Source: Sphingomonas sp. PP-CE-1G-424
GTDB taxonomy: Bacteria; Pseudomonadota; Alphaproteobacteria; Sphingomonadales; Sphingomonadaceae
Direction of reading: 5' to 3'
Length of the DNA stretch: 64,000 bases
Assembly: GCF_004341085.1 (NCBI RefSeq)
Contig: NZ_SLXW01000003.1
Span: 434,001-498,000, forward strand
This document shows, piece after piece, positions 8,582-16,610 of the stretch (position 1 is the stretch's first letter; every line of letters begins with the position of its first letter). Under the pieces are notes generated by a model. That model saw only the letters and a list, made by a program, of their open reading frames with translations. It did not search any database and had not been told where the DNA came from. Position numbers and translations under genes: made by a program.

Positions 8582-10705
8582 ATGCCGCGTTCCACTTTGC
8601 TTCGTTCCGTCGCCATCCTTTGCTGTTTCGCGGGGCTAGCGCCCGTTCAGGCGGCGCGCGTCAATCCGCTGACCGTCCACAGCACGCTGCCGTTCCAGGC
8701 GCCGCGCTTCGACCAGATCAAGGACACCGATTACCAACCCGCGCTCGAGCAGGGCATGGCGGAACAGATCGCCGAGATGAAGGCGATCGCGAACACCCCC
8801 GCAGCACCGACCTTCGCCAACACGATCGAGGCGATGGAGCGCTCGGGCCGCACGCTCGACCGCGCGAGCCAGGCGTTCTTTGGCGTGTCGCAGGCGAACA
8901 CCAACGATGCGCTCGACGCGGTGCGGTCCGCCGAGGCGCCCAAGCTCGCGCAGCACAGCGATGCGATCTATCTCGATCCCAAACTCTTCGCGCGCGTCCA
9001 GGCGCTGTACGCGAAGAAGGACTCGCTCGGTCTCGATGCCGAGCAGACGCAGGTGCTGGAGATCTACCATAGCGATTTCCTCCACGCCGGCGCGCAGTTG
9101 AACGACGCCGACAAGGCCAAGCTGCGGCTGCTCAACACGCAGATCTCGACCGCGACGACCGATTTCCAGCAGAAGCTGCTCGCCGGCACCAAGGTGGGCG
9201 CGCTGGTGGTCGACGACAAGGCCAAGCTCGCCGGGCTGAGCGATGCCGAGATCGCCGCAGCCGCGGAAGGCGCGAAGGAGCGGGGGATGCCCGGCAAATA
9301 CGTCCTGTCGCTTCAGAACACGACGCAGCAGCCCGCGCTCGCCTCGCTTTCCGATCGTGCAACGCGTGCGGCGCTGTTCGAGAAGAGCTGGACGCGCTCG
9401 GAGAAGGGTGACGCCAACGACACGCGCGCGCTGATCCAGAAGATCGCGCAGTTGCGCGCGCAGAAGGCGCAACTGCTCGGCTACCCGAACTATGCCGCCT
9501 ATTCGCTGTACGACCAGATGGCGAAGACCCCGGCAGCGGCGAAGGGGTTCATGACCCAGCTCGTCCCCGCGACCGCCGCCGAGCAGCATCGCGAGGCGGC
9601 CGAGTTGCAGAAGACCATAAACGCGACCGGCGCGTCGTTCCCGCTCGCGCCGTCGGATTGGGATTTCTATTCGGACAAGGTGCGTAAGGCGAAGTACGAC
9701 CTCGACCAGAACGAGCTGAAGCCGTATTTCGAGATCAGCCGCGTGCTGACCGACGGCGTGTTCTTCGCCGCGAACCAGCTCTACGGCGTCACCTTCAAGG
9801 AACGCCGCGATATCCCGACCTATCAGCCGGACATCCGTGTCTTCACCGTGTTTGACAAGGACGGCTCCGAGCTGGGCCTGATGTATTTCGATTACTGGAA
9901 GCGCGACAACAAGGCGGGCGGCGCGTGGATGTCGAACTTCGTCGGCCAGTCGAAGCTGCTGAAGACCAAGCCGGTCGTCTACAACGTCGGCAACTTCACC
10001 AAGCCTGCGCCGGGCCAGCCCGCGCTCATCACGTTCGATGACGTGACGACGATGTTCCACGAATTCGGCCACGCGCTGCACGGGCTGTTCGCGAACCAAA
10101 CCTATCCTTTGGTCTCGGGCACCAACACCGCGCGCGACTGGGTCGAGTTCCCGTCGCAGTTCAATGAGCATTGGGCGCTCGATCCGAAGGTTTTTGCGAA
10201 CTACGCCAAGGATTACCGCACCGGTGCGGTGATGCCGCAGGCGCTCGTCACGAAGATCAAGAACGCGGCGAAGTTCAACCAGGGCTATGAGCTGGGCGAA
10301 CTGGTGGCGGCGGCGACGCTCGATCAGGACTGGCATTCACTACCGGCCTCGGCCGGGCCGCAGGATGTCGACGCGTTCGAGACCAAGGCGCTGAACTCGA
10401 TGGGGCTAGACACCAAGGACGTGCCGCCGCGCTATCGGACCAGCTATTTCGCGCATATCTGGGCGGGCGGCTATGCGGCGGGCTATTACGCGTATCTGTG
10501 GACGCAGATGCTCGATAACGACGCGTATGCGTGGTTCATGGCGCATGGCGGGCTGACGCGTGCGAACGGCCAGCGCTTCCGCGACATGATCCTGTCGAAG
10601 GGCCATACCGAGGATTACGGTCCGATGTTCAAGGCGTTCTACGGCAAGGACCCGGATATCGGTCCGATGCTCGAAGATCGTGGGCTTGCCGCTTCGGCGA
10701 AATGA
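8582..10705 (+). CDS. dcp: M3-family peptidyl-dipeptidase (Dcp-like), exported
   Basis: A 707-residue zinc metallopeptidase of the M3 family, which removes C-terminal dipeptides from oligopeptides. The zinc motif FHEFGHALHG puts the HEFGH ligands at 493-497. The chosen ATG begins a clear signal peptide (PRSTLLRSVAILCCFAGL, cleavage near VQAA); an in-frame ATG 42 bases upstream would add a polar extension in front of it. The signal implies periplasmic action, as is common for this family in sphingomonads, where it is thought to feed peptide catabolism. The length fits Dcp (~680 residues). Confidence 0.92.
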   Translation: MPRSTLLRSVAILCCFAGLAPVQAARVNPLTVHSTLPFQAPRFDQIKDTDYQPALEQGMAEQIAEMKAIANTPAAPTFANTIEAMERSGRTLDRASQAFFGVSQANTNDALDAVRSAEAPKLAQHSDAIYLDPKLFARVQALYAKKDSLGLDAEQTQVLEIYHSDFLHAGAQLNDADKAKLRLLNTQISTATTDFQQKLLAGTKVGALVVDDKAKLAGLSDAEIAAAAEGAKERGMPGKYVLSLQNTTQQPALASLSDRATRAALFEKSWTRSEKGDANDTRALIQKIAQLRAQKAQLLGYPNYAAYSLYDQMAKTPAAAKGFMTQLVPATAAEQHREAAELQKTINATGASFPLAPSDWDFYSDKVRKAKYDLDQNELKPYFEISRVLTDGVFFAANQLYGVTFKERRDIPTYQPDIRVFTVFDKDGSELGLMYFDYWKRDNKAGGAWMSNFVGQSKLLKTKPVVYNVGNFTKPAPGQPALITFDDVTTMFHEFGHALHGLFANQTYPLVSGTNTARDWVEFPSQFNEHWALDPKVFANYAKDYRTGAVMPQALVTKIKNAAKFNQGYELGELVAAATLDQDWHSLPASAGPQDVDAFETKALNSMGLDTKDVPPRYRTSYFAHIWAGGYAAGYYAYLWTQMLDNDAYAWFMAHGGLTRANGQRFRDMILSKGHTEDYGPMFKAFYGKDPDIGPMLEDRGLAASAK

Positions 10706-10718
10706 TGCGGTGACGAAC

Positions 10719-10752
10719 CCTGAGCGGTGATCGACAACGATCGCCGCTCAGG
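10719..10752. terminator. Bidirectional hairpin between convergent dcp and GST genes
   Basis: A 15-base stem (10719-10733 with 10738-10752, one G-T pair) closes on an ACAA loop. It begins 14 bases after the dcp stop and overlaps the last codon of the opposite-strand GST gene, so it could stop transcription from both sides. Confidence 0.6.
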
Positions 10753-11380
10753 AGGAGTGCTCCGGAAAGACGGTTGGCGGATCGCCGTCCTGCCACGGCG
10801 GAGGGCGGACCATGATCCGTTCGAAAAGCCGCGACGACAGATGCCGCGTCAGCCAGGCCTGCAAACCCGGCATCGGCAAACGATCGAAATACGATCGATC
10901 GGTTTCGGCGAACTGGCGCACGAACGGCATGATCGCCAGATCGACGAGGGACAGCGCGTCGCGTCCGAGATGGTCGGCAATGCGCAGCCGTTGGTCGAGG
11001 TTGGCGAGGATGTCCGTGGCGCACGCGCGATGTTCCAGACGGTTCACCCCATAGCGGTCGGCATATTTGTACCGATCGAGGTGGTATTTGAACACGCCGT
11101 CATTCGTGGCGATCATAGCGCCTGGATCCGTCTCGCCATCCCCCGCGACGTCGCCGGAGGCGAACGCCCACCGCATGATCGCGAGGCTCTCGTCGATCAC
11201 CGCCCCGTCCGGCAGGACCAGCACCGGTACCGTACCCTTGGGTGACGCCGCAAGCATCGCGGGCGGCTTCGCGCGCAGTACGACCTCACGCAGTTCGACA
11301 CCGCGCCCGCTCGCCACGATCGCAAGCCGCGCCCGCATCGCATAGGGGCATCGTCGGAAACTGTAGAGGATCGGCAGCAT
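10748..11380 (-). CDS. Glutathione S-transferase-like protein
   Basis: A 210-residue protein with an N-terminal thioredoxin-like GST domain (ILYSFRRCPYAMRARLA with CPYA at the active position; GTVPVLVLPDGAVIDESLAI contains the cis-Pro and ESLAI glutathione-binding segment). The C-terminal domain is all helical. The Cys-Pro-Tyr-Ala motif is closer to glutaredoxin and Omega-class GSTs than to Tyr/Ser GSTs, so thiol-transferase or deglutathionylation chemistry is possible. It stands alone, convergent with dcp. No substrate can be inferred. Confidence 0.85.
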   Translation of the reverse strand: MLPILYSFRRCPYAMRARLAIVASGRGVELREVVLRAKPPAMLAASPKGTVPVLVLPDGAVIDESLAIMRWAFASGDVAGDGETDPGAMIATNDGVFKYHLDRYKYADRYGVNRLEHRACATDILANLDQRLRIADHLGRDALSLVDLAIMPFVRQFAETDRSYFDRLPMPGLQAWLTRHLSSRLFERIMVRPPPWQDGDPPTVFPEHSS

Positions 11381-11575
11381 GGGGCGACCATACCGGATCG
11401 CTACGCTGACGTCGTCATCCGGTCGCCTATCTGTCTCGTCCGATGATCTGGGCCGATCGACCCGCAGTTCGAGACAGCCAAATCAACTCGCTGGTCCGTC
11501 ATGCCAAGCGCGTTCCGGCATCGACGCCCTGAAAGAGATAGTCGCCGAATCAGTCCGTGGTGGGGGCTGCTGAAT

Positions 11576-11608
11576 GTCCCCGGCGCTCGACCTGCTTTGG
11601 CCGGGGAC
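11576..11608 (-). terminator. Weak terminator-like hairpin behind the siderophore receptor
   Basis: GTCCCCGG (11576-11583) pairs perfectly with CCGGGGAC (11601-11608) over a 17-base loop, 18 bases beyond the receptor stop. There is no T-run. The rest of the 11381-11626 gap shows nothing recognisable. Confidence 0.35.
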
Positions 11609-11626
11609 CCCGCGTTTACCGTTGCA

Positions 11627-13774
11627 TCAGAAGCGATAGCCGATCGTCGCCTGAACGGTGCGGCGGTTGCCGTACCAGCACCAGTTATAATTGGCGAAGC
11701 ACGACGTCAGATACTTCTTGTCGAAGATGTTGGCGCCGTTGACTGCCAGGCTAAGGCCGCGGAGCGAGGGCGCGAACTTCGCCAGGTCGTAGCGGATGAG
11801 CGCGTCGTACACGGTGTAGGACGGGCTGTTGCGTCCGACTGTCTCGCCCGGCGTGACGCCGGCATAGACTTGGTCGACATGGCGCAGTGCGCCGCCGATC
11901 GTCAGCCCGGCCAGGCCACCCTCGGGCGGGGACCAGTTCAGCGCGAGCGTCGTGCCGCCACGGCCGACCGTTTCGAGCCCGCGACCGATGCGCGACGGAT
12001 CGTTCAGGTCCTGCGTGACCTTCACCCGCTGGCGGCTATAGGCGACGCGCGCGTCGAACCCGTAGGGCAGGGGCGCCGTACCCTCGAACTCGACACCCTG
12101 CGAACGGACCTTGCCGGTCTGCGTCGAGACCGAGAACGTCGGCGTCGAGGTCAGCACATTGGTCTGATCGATCCGGAACCACGCGCCGGACAGTAGGATC
12201 GGCGTGCCGGGAACAGTGAACTTGGCACCGGCCTCGAGCTGCTTGCCGAGCGAGGGATCGGCGATGCCGAAGCTGCCATCGGGACGCAGCACGGTGCCAG
12301 CCTGTTGCTCGAACGACGTCGCATAGCTGACGTACGGCGCCAGACCGAACGGCAGCGTGTAGAGCGCGGCGGCGCGATAGGTAAACTTCTCGTCGTTCTT
12401 CGCCGCAGCGCCGATCTGCTGCGCGCGGGCCCAATCCTGGCGTCCGCTCAAGACGACGCGGAGCTCGCCAAGCGCCATCTGGTCCTGCGCATAGACGCCC
12501 TGCTGGCGCTGGCGCGCGTCGATCGTGAACTGGCCGCCGATCGCTTCCGGCGTGGTCGGTACCACCACCGTGCCATAGACCGGGGCTAACCCATTCAGCG
12601 ACGGCGCGGTGCCGAACGCGCCGACTTCAGCCGAATGCGCGACCTGCCGGTCGGCCCCGAACAGCAGCGTGTGCTTGACCGGGCCGGTCTGCACCGTGCC
12701 GGTCAGCTGGTTGTCGAACGTCCAGTTGTTGAGCTGCTCGCGGGTCGCATAGGAGGCGCGGCTATAGGTCTGCTGGGTCGGGTCGGTCGCATCGAGGGCG
12801 CCGGCGGTATAGATCAGGCCGAGGTTCGACTTCACGTATTGATACCGGCCCGACGAGCGGAACGCCCAGCCGCCGCCGAAGTCATGGCGGAAGATGTAGG
12901 TGAGTGCGGCCTGTTCGCGGCTGAACCGGTTGCCCGCCTCGCCACCGTCGAAGCTGGTCGGCAACTTGCCGTTTGGGTTGGCGATCAGCGTGCCGCTGGC
13001 CGGGAACACGCCGTAATCGCCGTTGTACGGATCGTGCGAATAGGCGCCGAGCAGCGTGAAGCTGGTCGAGCTGCCCGCGCCGACGGTCACCGCGCCCGAG
13101 ATCGTCTGGCGCTCGCGCTTGCCGAATTTCTGCTGCGTGTCGGCACCGTTCGCGCTGCCGTTGATCCGCCAAAGGACGCCAGCCCCGGCGCGGCCGCCGA
13201 TATCGGCATCGACGCGGTAGAGATCATAGTTGCCGTAGGTCCCGCCGATCGCGCCGTACAACGCCTGGTCGAGCGGGAGCTTGCTCGACTCCGCGACGAG
13301 GCCGCCGGGGCTGGACTGGCCGTAGAGTACAGAAGCGGGGCCTTTGATGACTTCGATCCGGTCGAGCCGCGAGACGTCGATCTGTGGTGACGCGTAGCCG
13401 GACGCGCTAGCGAATTGCTTCAGCCCGTCGAGATAGACCGGTGCGTCGAACCCACGCAGCTTGAACTGGTCGTAGACCTCGCCGCTGGAGCCGCGCGTTT
13501 CGGGCGTGACGCCGGCGACGAAGCGCAGCGCCTGATTGAGATTCTGGAGACTGCGCCCGGCGATGTCGTCGGCGGTGATGACGCTGATCGATTGCGGCGT
13601 CTCGGCGAGCGGCGTGTCCGTCTTGGTACCCGACGATGCCTGACCACGCGCATGCTGCCCCGTCACGACGATGGCGCCGGTTTCGCCGTCCTCGGTGCGG
13701 ACTTGCGCCTGCACCGGCGATGCGGCGAGCGTAGAACCAAGCAAAAGGGCGGTGCCGAAGCGACGACGTGTCAT
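11627..13774 (-). CDS. TonB-dependent siderophore receptor
   Basis: A 715-residue outer-membrane receptor of the ferric-siderophore class. It has a signal peptide ending near PVQAQ, a TonB-box-like GAIVVTGQ, and the siderophore-receptor plug signature ETPQSISVITADDI. This is followed by IEVIKGPASVLYGQSSPGG and a barrel finishing in the aromatic YGNRRTVQATIGYRF. The C-terminal CWYGNRR region is typical of FhuA/FoxA/FpvA-type receptors for hydroxamate and related siderophores. A 7-1-7 Fur box lies 38 bases before the start codon, so iron repression is likely. The exact siderophore cannot be named. No siderophore synthesis genes are nearby, which suggests use of foreign siderophores. Confidence 0.93.
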   Translation of the reverse strand: MTRRRFGTALLLGSTLAASPVQAQVRTEDGETGAIVVTGQHARGQASSGTKTDTPLAETPQSISVITADDIAGRSLQNLNQALRFVAGVTPETRGSSGEVYDQFKLRGFDAPVYLDGLKQFASASGYASPQIDVSRLDRIEVIKGPASVLYGQSSPGGLVAESSKLPLDQALYGAIGGTYGNYDLYRVDADIGGRAGAGVLWRINGSANGADTQQKFGKRERQTISGAVTVGAGSSTSFTLLGAYSHDPYNGDYGVFPASGTLIANPNGKLPTSFDGGEAGNRFSREQAALTYIFRHDFGGGWAFRSSGRYQYVKSNLGLIYTAGALDATDPTQQTYSRASYATREQLNNWTFDNQLTGTVQTGPVKHTLLFGADRQVAHSAEVGAFGTAPSLNGLAPVYGTVVVPTTPEAIGGQFTIDARQRQQGVYAQDQMALGELRVVLSGRQDWARAQQIGAAAKNDEKFTYRAAALYTLPFGLAPYVSYATSFEQQAGTVLRPDGSFGIADPSLGKQLEAGAKFTVPGTPILLSGAWFRIDQTNVLTSTPTFSVSTQTGKVRSQGVEFEGTAPLPYGFDARVAYSRQRVKVTQDLNDPSRIGRGLETVGRGGTTLALNWSPPEGGLAGLTIGGALRHVDQVYAGVTPGETVGRNSPSYTVYDALIRYDLAKFAPSLRGLSLAVNGANIFDKKYLTSCFANYNWCWYGNRRTVQATIGYRF

Positions 13775-13811
13775 GAGGTTTCCTTATCGAGAACCGCCCC
13801 GCTAATGTTTC

Positions 13812-13826
13812 TGATAACTATTATCA
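13812..13826. promoter_or_regulatory. Fur box
   Basis: TGATAAC-T-ATTATCA is a 7-1-7 inverted repeat with 14 of 15 bases matching the TGATAAT-N-ATTATCA Fur consensus. It lies between the siderophore receptor (38 bases away, minus strand) and a 114-residue hypothetical gene on the plus strand, and could control both. Confidence 0.8.
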
Positions 13827-13926
13827 ATAGTAAGTTGGGTCTCGGTATTTTCTGGCTTGCATCTGTGGTGGTGCGGCAACACCGCGTCGCTATGATCAGC
13901 GATACCGGTCGATGTGAGGATGCGGC

Positions 13927-14271
13927 ATGAATGGACAGACGATAGCGGTGGAGATCGCCGCCGCGGGCGACGGTGCGTGGTTTGCCAAGCATACGGACCG
14001 TCGGTTGCGACTCCGGAACATGATCCCGGGCGAATTCAGCGACGTCGACGGCGAACCGCCGGTCGGGATGGCCTGGCGGACGATCGTGATCGAAGCGCAA
14101 CCCGGCGCCCGCAGCCGGCAGGCCATTGCCTTACCGCTTGGCACCGACATCGGGCAGTTCACCGACGAGGCATTGTTCGAGCTATTCGTTCAGGTGGCAC
14201 CGCCGGGTGCGCGGCAGGTGATCGCCTCGCTTCGCAAGGTCAAACTTCCCGCCGCAACCGGTGCCTCTTAA
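13927..14271 (+). CDS. Hypothetical protein, divergent from siderophore receptor
   Basis: A 114-residue protein I do not recognise. It has no signal peptide, membrane segment or cysteine. It starts with a beta-strand-like IAVEIAAAGDGAWF and includes a GMAWRTIVIEAQPGARS stretch. It is transcribed away from the siderophore receptor, and its start lies 100 bases past the Fur box, so iron control is possible but unproven. Codon use and GC match the surroundings. It could be a small cytosolic accessory protein; function is unknown. Confidence 0.55.
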   Translation: MNGQTIAVEIAAAGDGAWFAKHTDRRLRLRNMIPGEFSDVDGEPPVGMAWRTIVIEAQPGARSRQAIALPLGTDIGQFTDEALFELFVQVAPPGARQVIASLRKVKLPAATGAS

Positions 14272-14414
14272 GGTCAAGGTGCAGCGGATCATCGGCATAC
14301 CGGGCGATAATCGGGATGGACGACCGCTAAACTTGACGAACGGAAGTTTTCAACGGCGCCGGCCGTGTTAGCTTGCCAATAGAGACGCGCGTCGATCGAT
14401 GAAGCGTCCACGGT

Positions 14415-14455
14415 GCCCCGCCCGGATACGAGAGTGTCGCACGGACGGGCGGGGC
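14415..14455. terminator. Hairpin between convergent genes (hypothetical and astB)
   Basis: GCCCCGCCCG (14415-14424) pairs perfectly with CGGGCGGGGC (14446-14455). It lies 18 bases past the astB stop on the minus strand and 143 bases past the plus-strand hypothetical gene. A strong stem, but no T-tract. Confidence 0.55.
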
Positions 14456-14472
14456 GCTTCTCCTAGTAACGC

Positions 14473-15762
14473 TCAGATTTCGTCGGGGCCGAAGCCAAGC
14501 GCTCGGGTCATTGCGGCGCGCGCGCGCGCGCAGCGTTCCCACAGTTGCGGATCGCCGAGGTCGTCGAACCCGATTGCCTCGGGCCATTCGCGGGCGATGA
14601 CGTCTTCGATCCGGGTACAGATCGTTTCATTTAGCAGGAACCGGGGATCGATCGAGGCTAGCGCGTCCTCGTCGACCTGGACGCGTAACCGCAGGCAGGC
14701 GGGGCCGCCGCCGTTGCGCATCGATTCCCGGACGTCGACGACTTCGAGCCGGCGGATCGGACCGCCATCCGCGACCTGCTCGGTCAGCCACGTCCATACC
14801 GCGGCATCCTCCCGCGCTTCGGCGGGAAGCACGAGGGTCATCGTACCGTCAGCCGCGGTGACGAGTTGCGAGTTGAACAGATAGGTCCCGATCGCGGTCT
14901 TCAGGCTTACCCGGTCGGCGGGCACGGCGAGGATCACCACGTCCGGCACGAGCCGGTGCAAGTCGCGATAGAACGCCTGCGGGTCGGCGAAGGCGTGCTC
15001 GTGCGTGAAGAGGACGTGCCCGTTGGCGACCGCGACGACGTCGTTGTGGAATGCACCGGCTGCGATCGCAGCGTCGCTTTGCCGGACCATCAGCGTGCGC
15101 GCGGGGTCGAGGCCGTGGCGACGCGCGACCGCTTCGCTTGCGGTGCGTGACTGGCGGGACGGGAAGCCGCCGGCGTGTCCCTCGCCATACACGAAGATCT
15201 CGACGCCGCCGCCGCCCGCTTGCGGCACGATCCGCATAAAGTTCGCCGCGCCTTCGTCGCCGAAGGCTGCGGGAACGGTCGAATGGACGCGGAAGAAGCG
15301 CGCGTCGCCGAACGCGAGCCGCAACTGACGCTCGGTCTGCCCGCACTCGCTCGCGCGGTGCGGCATGGTCGACAGGTTCGCCACCGAGATATGGCAGAGG
15401 CCGTCGGCGGTATCAGGGGCGGGCGACACCGTCCCGGCATTCGCGGTCCACATCGCCGACGCGGAGAAGGCGTTCGCGACAAGGGCGCGGTCGGCGTTCC
15501 AGGCCGAGGCAAGCACCTCGGCATCGCTGCCGACAAAGCCCAGCGCGCGCAACCAGTCGGTATTCGGGCGAACGTGTGGGAGAAAGAGGCCCTGCCTGAA
15601 CCCCAACGCAAGCAACCGCCGCATCTTCGCGGCGCCTTGGAGCGCGGCAAGCCGAGGCGCCGAGACCGCGCCCGCATTGTTCGCCGAAGCCAGATTGCCG
15701 ATCGAGAGACCCGCATAATTGTGCGTCGGCCCGACCAGCCCGTCGAAATTGACCTCGATCAC
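14473..15762 (-). CDS. astB: N-succinylarginine dihydrolase
   Basis: A 429-residue enzyme of the arginine succinyltransferase (AST) pathway. It converts N2-succinylarginine to N2-succinylornithine, CO2 and two ammonia molecules, releasing nitrogen from arginine. The N-terminus EVNFDGLVGPTHNYAGLS is diagnostic for AstB. The guanidine-modifying-superfamily catalytic His and Cys are expected in the FHNDVVAVANG and RNGGGPACLRLRV segments. Length fits (E. coli AstB ~447). The first pathway gene, astA, is about 30 kb away at 45314, so the pathway is split in this genome; astC, astD and astE are not in the window. Confidence 0.95.
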   Translation of the reverse strand: MIEVNFDGLVGPTHNYAGLSIGNLASANNAGAVSAPRLAALQGAAKMRRLLALGFRQGLFLPHVRPNTDWLRALGFVGSDAEVLASAWNADRALVANAFSASAMWTANAGTVSPAPDTADGLCHISVANLSTMPHRASECGQTERQLRLAFGDARFFRVHSTVPAAFGDEGAANFMRIVPQAGGGGVEIFVYGEGHAGGFPSRQSRTASEAVARRHGLDPARTLMVRQSDAAIAAGAFHNDVVAVANGHVLFTHEHAFADPQAFYRDLHRLVPDVVILAVPADRVSLKTAIGTYLFNSQLVTAADGTMTLVLPAEAREDAAVWTWLTEQVADGGPIRRLEVVDVRESMRNGGGPACLRLRVQVDEDALASIDPRFLLNETICTRIEDVIAREWPEAIGFDDLGDPQLWERCARARAAMTRALGFGPDEI

Positions 15763-15954
15763 GACAATCCTTTCCCGTGCAGTCGGCGGCGTACGATCGA
15801 CCGATAGCCCGTCGGAGCGCGTTCACGCCAGCGGGCGGCGCGAAAAATTGGACGATCCACGCAAGCGGTACAGCCGGGCCCGCAATGGCGGAGATCGCAG
15901 CACGGGATGCAGAATGTTCGGGGAAGTTCGGGCTAAACCCCGAAAAATCGGCAA

Positions 15955-16031
15955 TGGTCGGGGCGATAGGATTCGAACCTACGACCCCTGGACCCCGAGA
16001 CCAGTGCGCTACCAGACTGCGCCACGCCCCG
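15955..16031 (-). tRNA. tRNA-Pro (anticodon CGG), CCA encoded
   Basis: The minus strand folds as a 77-base tRNA with acceptor stem CGGGGCG/CGCCCCG, D-arm GCGCAGTCTGGTAGCGC, anticodon loop CTCGGGG and T-arm GTAGGTTCGAATCCTAT. Anticodon CGG is preceded by T33 and followed by G37, as in bacterial proline tRNAs. The 3' A-CCA is genome-encoded. The base pair closing the anticodon loop (31-39) is T-T, leaving four paired bases in that stem. Confidence 0.95.
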
Positions 16032-16321
16032 ACAACATTGCCGGTGAGCCCCCTAGCCGCGACATGCCGAACGTTCAAGACAAATATCCTACGCACGATC
16101 GATTGAAAGAGCTCGCGGCGGCAAGCTGCACCGGGATGGCGGTTCTTTTATCGGGGCCGGCCGGCAACCTGGATCAAGCCCGCACATCGAGAACTCGTTT
16201 TGCCGCCGAAACGGATTGTGCGGCGATTGTCCGGGGTATCGCAAGAGCGCAGCGTCGTTGGGACGCGGATTGCCGATACGAAACACCCGCCGCGTTTTCT
16301 TGAAACTCCAAGAGAGCAGAC
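16032..16321 (+). other. Leader region before the 94-residue gene
   Basis: 290 bases upstream of the AWTISYST cassette. I see an AGAGAG ribosome-site-like stretch ending six bases before the ATG but no clear promoter, operator or RNA element. Open frames crossing the neighbouring tRNA are not credible genes. Confidence 0.4.
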
Positions 16322-16606
16322 ATGCCTAGCGAACAGGAAATCAACGACATCGTCGCCCGCGTTTCGGCGCAGGTGCTGCGCGAAGTGAAAAGCAGCGAGC
16401 AGGTGTTCCGGATCGGCGATCTCAGTACGCATGTGATCGACCTCGGCAAGGGCGGCGATGCGGCCTGGACGATCTCGTACAGTACCGCTGCGGCCCAACT
16501 CGGTGATGCGGGTCGCATTCGCCCGCTCGATCAGCTGGCGTGGACGATCAGCTACAGCACCTCGAAGCCGACGCTTACCGATCGCGGCATCGATGTGAAG
16601 AACTAG
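16322..16606 (+). CDS. Small repeat-bearing protein, candidate peptide precursor
   Basis: A 94-residue protein I do not recognise. Residues 1-47 are a polar, probably helical leader-like region (INDIVARVSAQVLREV). AWTISYST then occurs twice, at residues 48-55 and 73-80, 25 residues apart. The two copies use different codons (serines tcg/agt versus agc/agc), so the peptide and not the DNA is conserved. There is no signal peptide and no cysteine. It is followed after four bases by an M29-like peptidase gene, then by an overlapping methyltransferase gene. A precursor with duplicated core segments modified by its neighbours would explain the layout, but a structural small protein remains possible. 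Confidence 0.7.
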   Translation: MPSEQEINDIVARVSAQVLREVKSSEQVFRIGDLSTHVIDLGKGGDAAWTISYSTAAAQLGDAGRIRPLDQLAWTISYSTSKPTLTDRGIDVKN

Positions 16607-16610
16607 GGCG

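Noticed and set aside
15719..16303. Plus-strand open frame across the tRNA-Pro gene
   Set aside because: It reads through a complete tRNA on the other strand and has no family residues or ribosome site.
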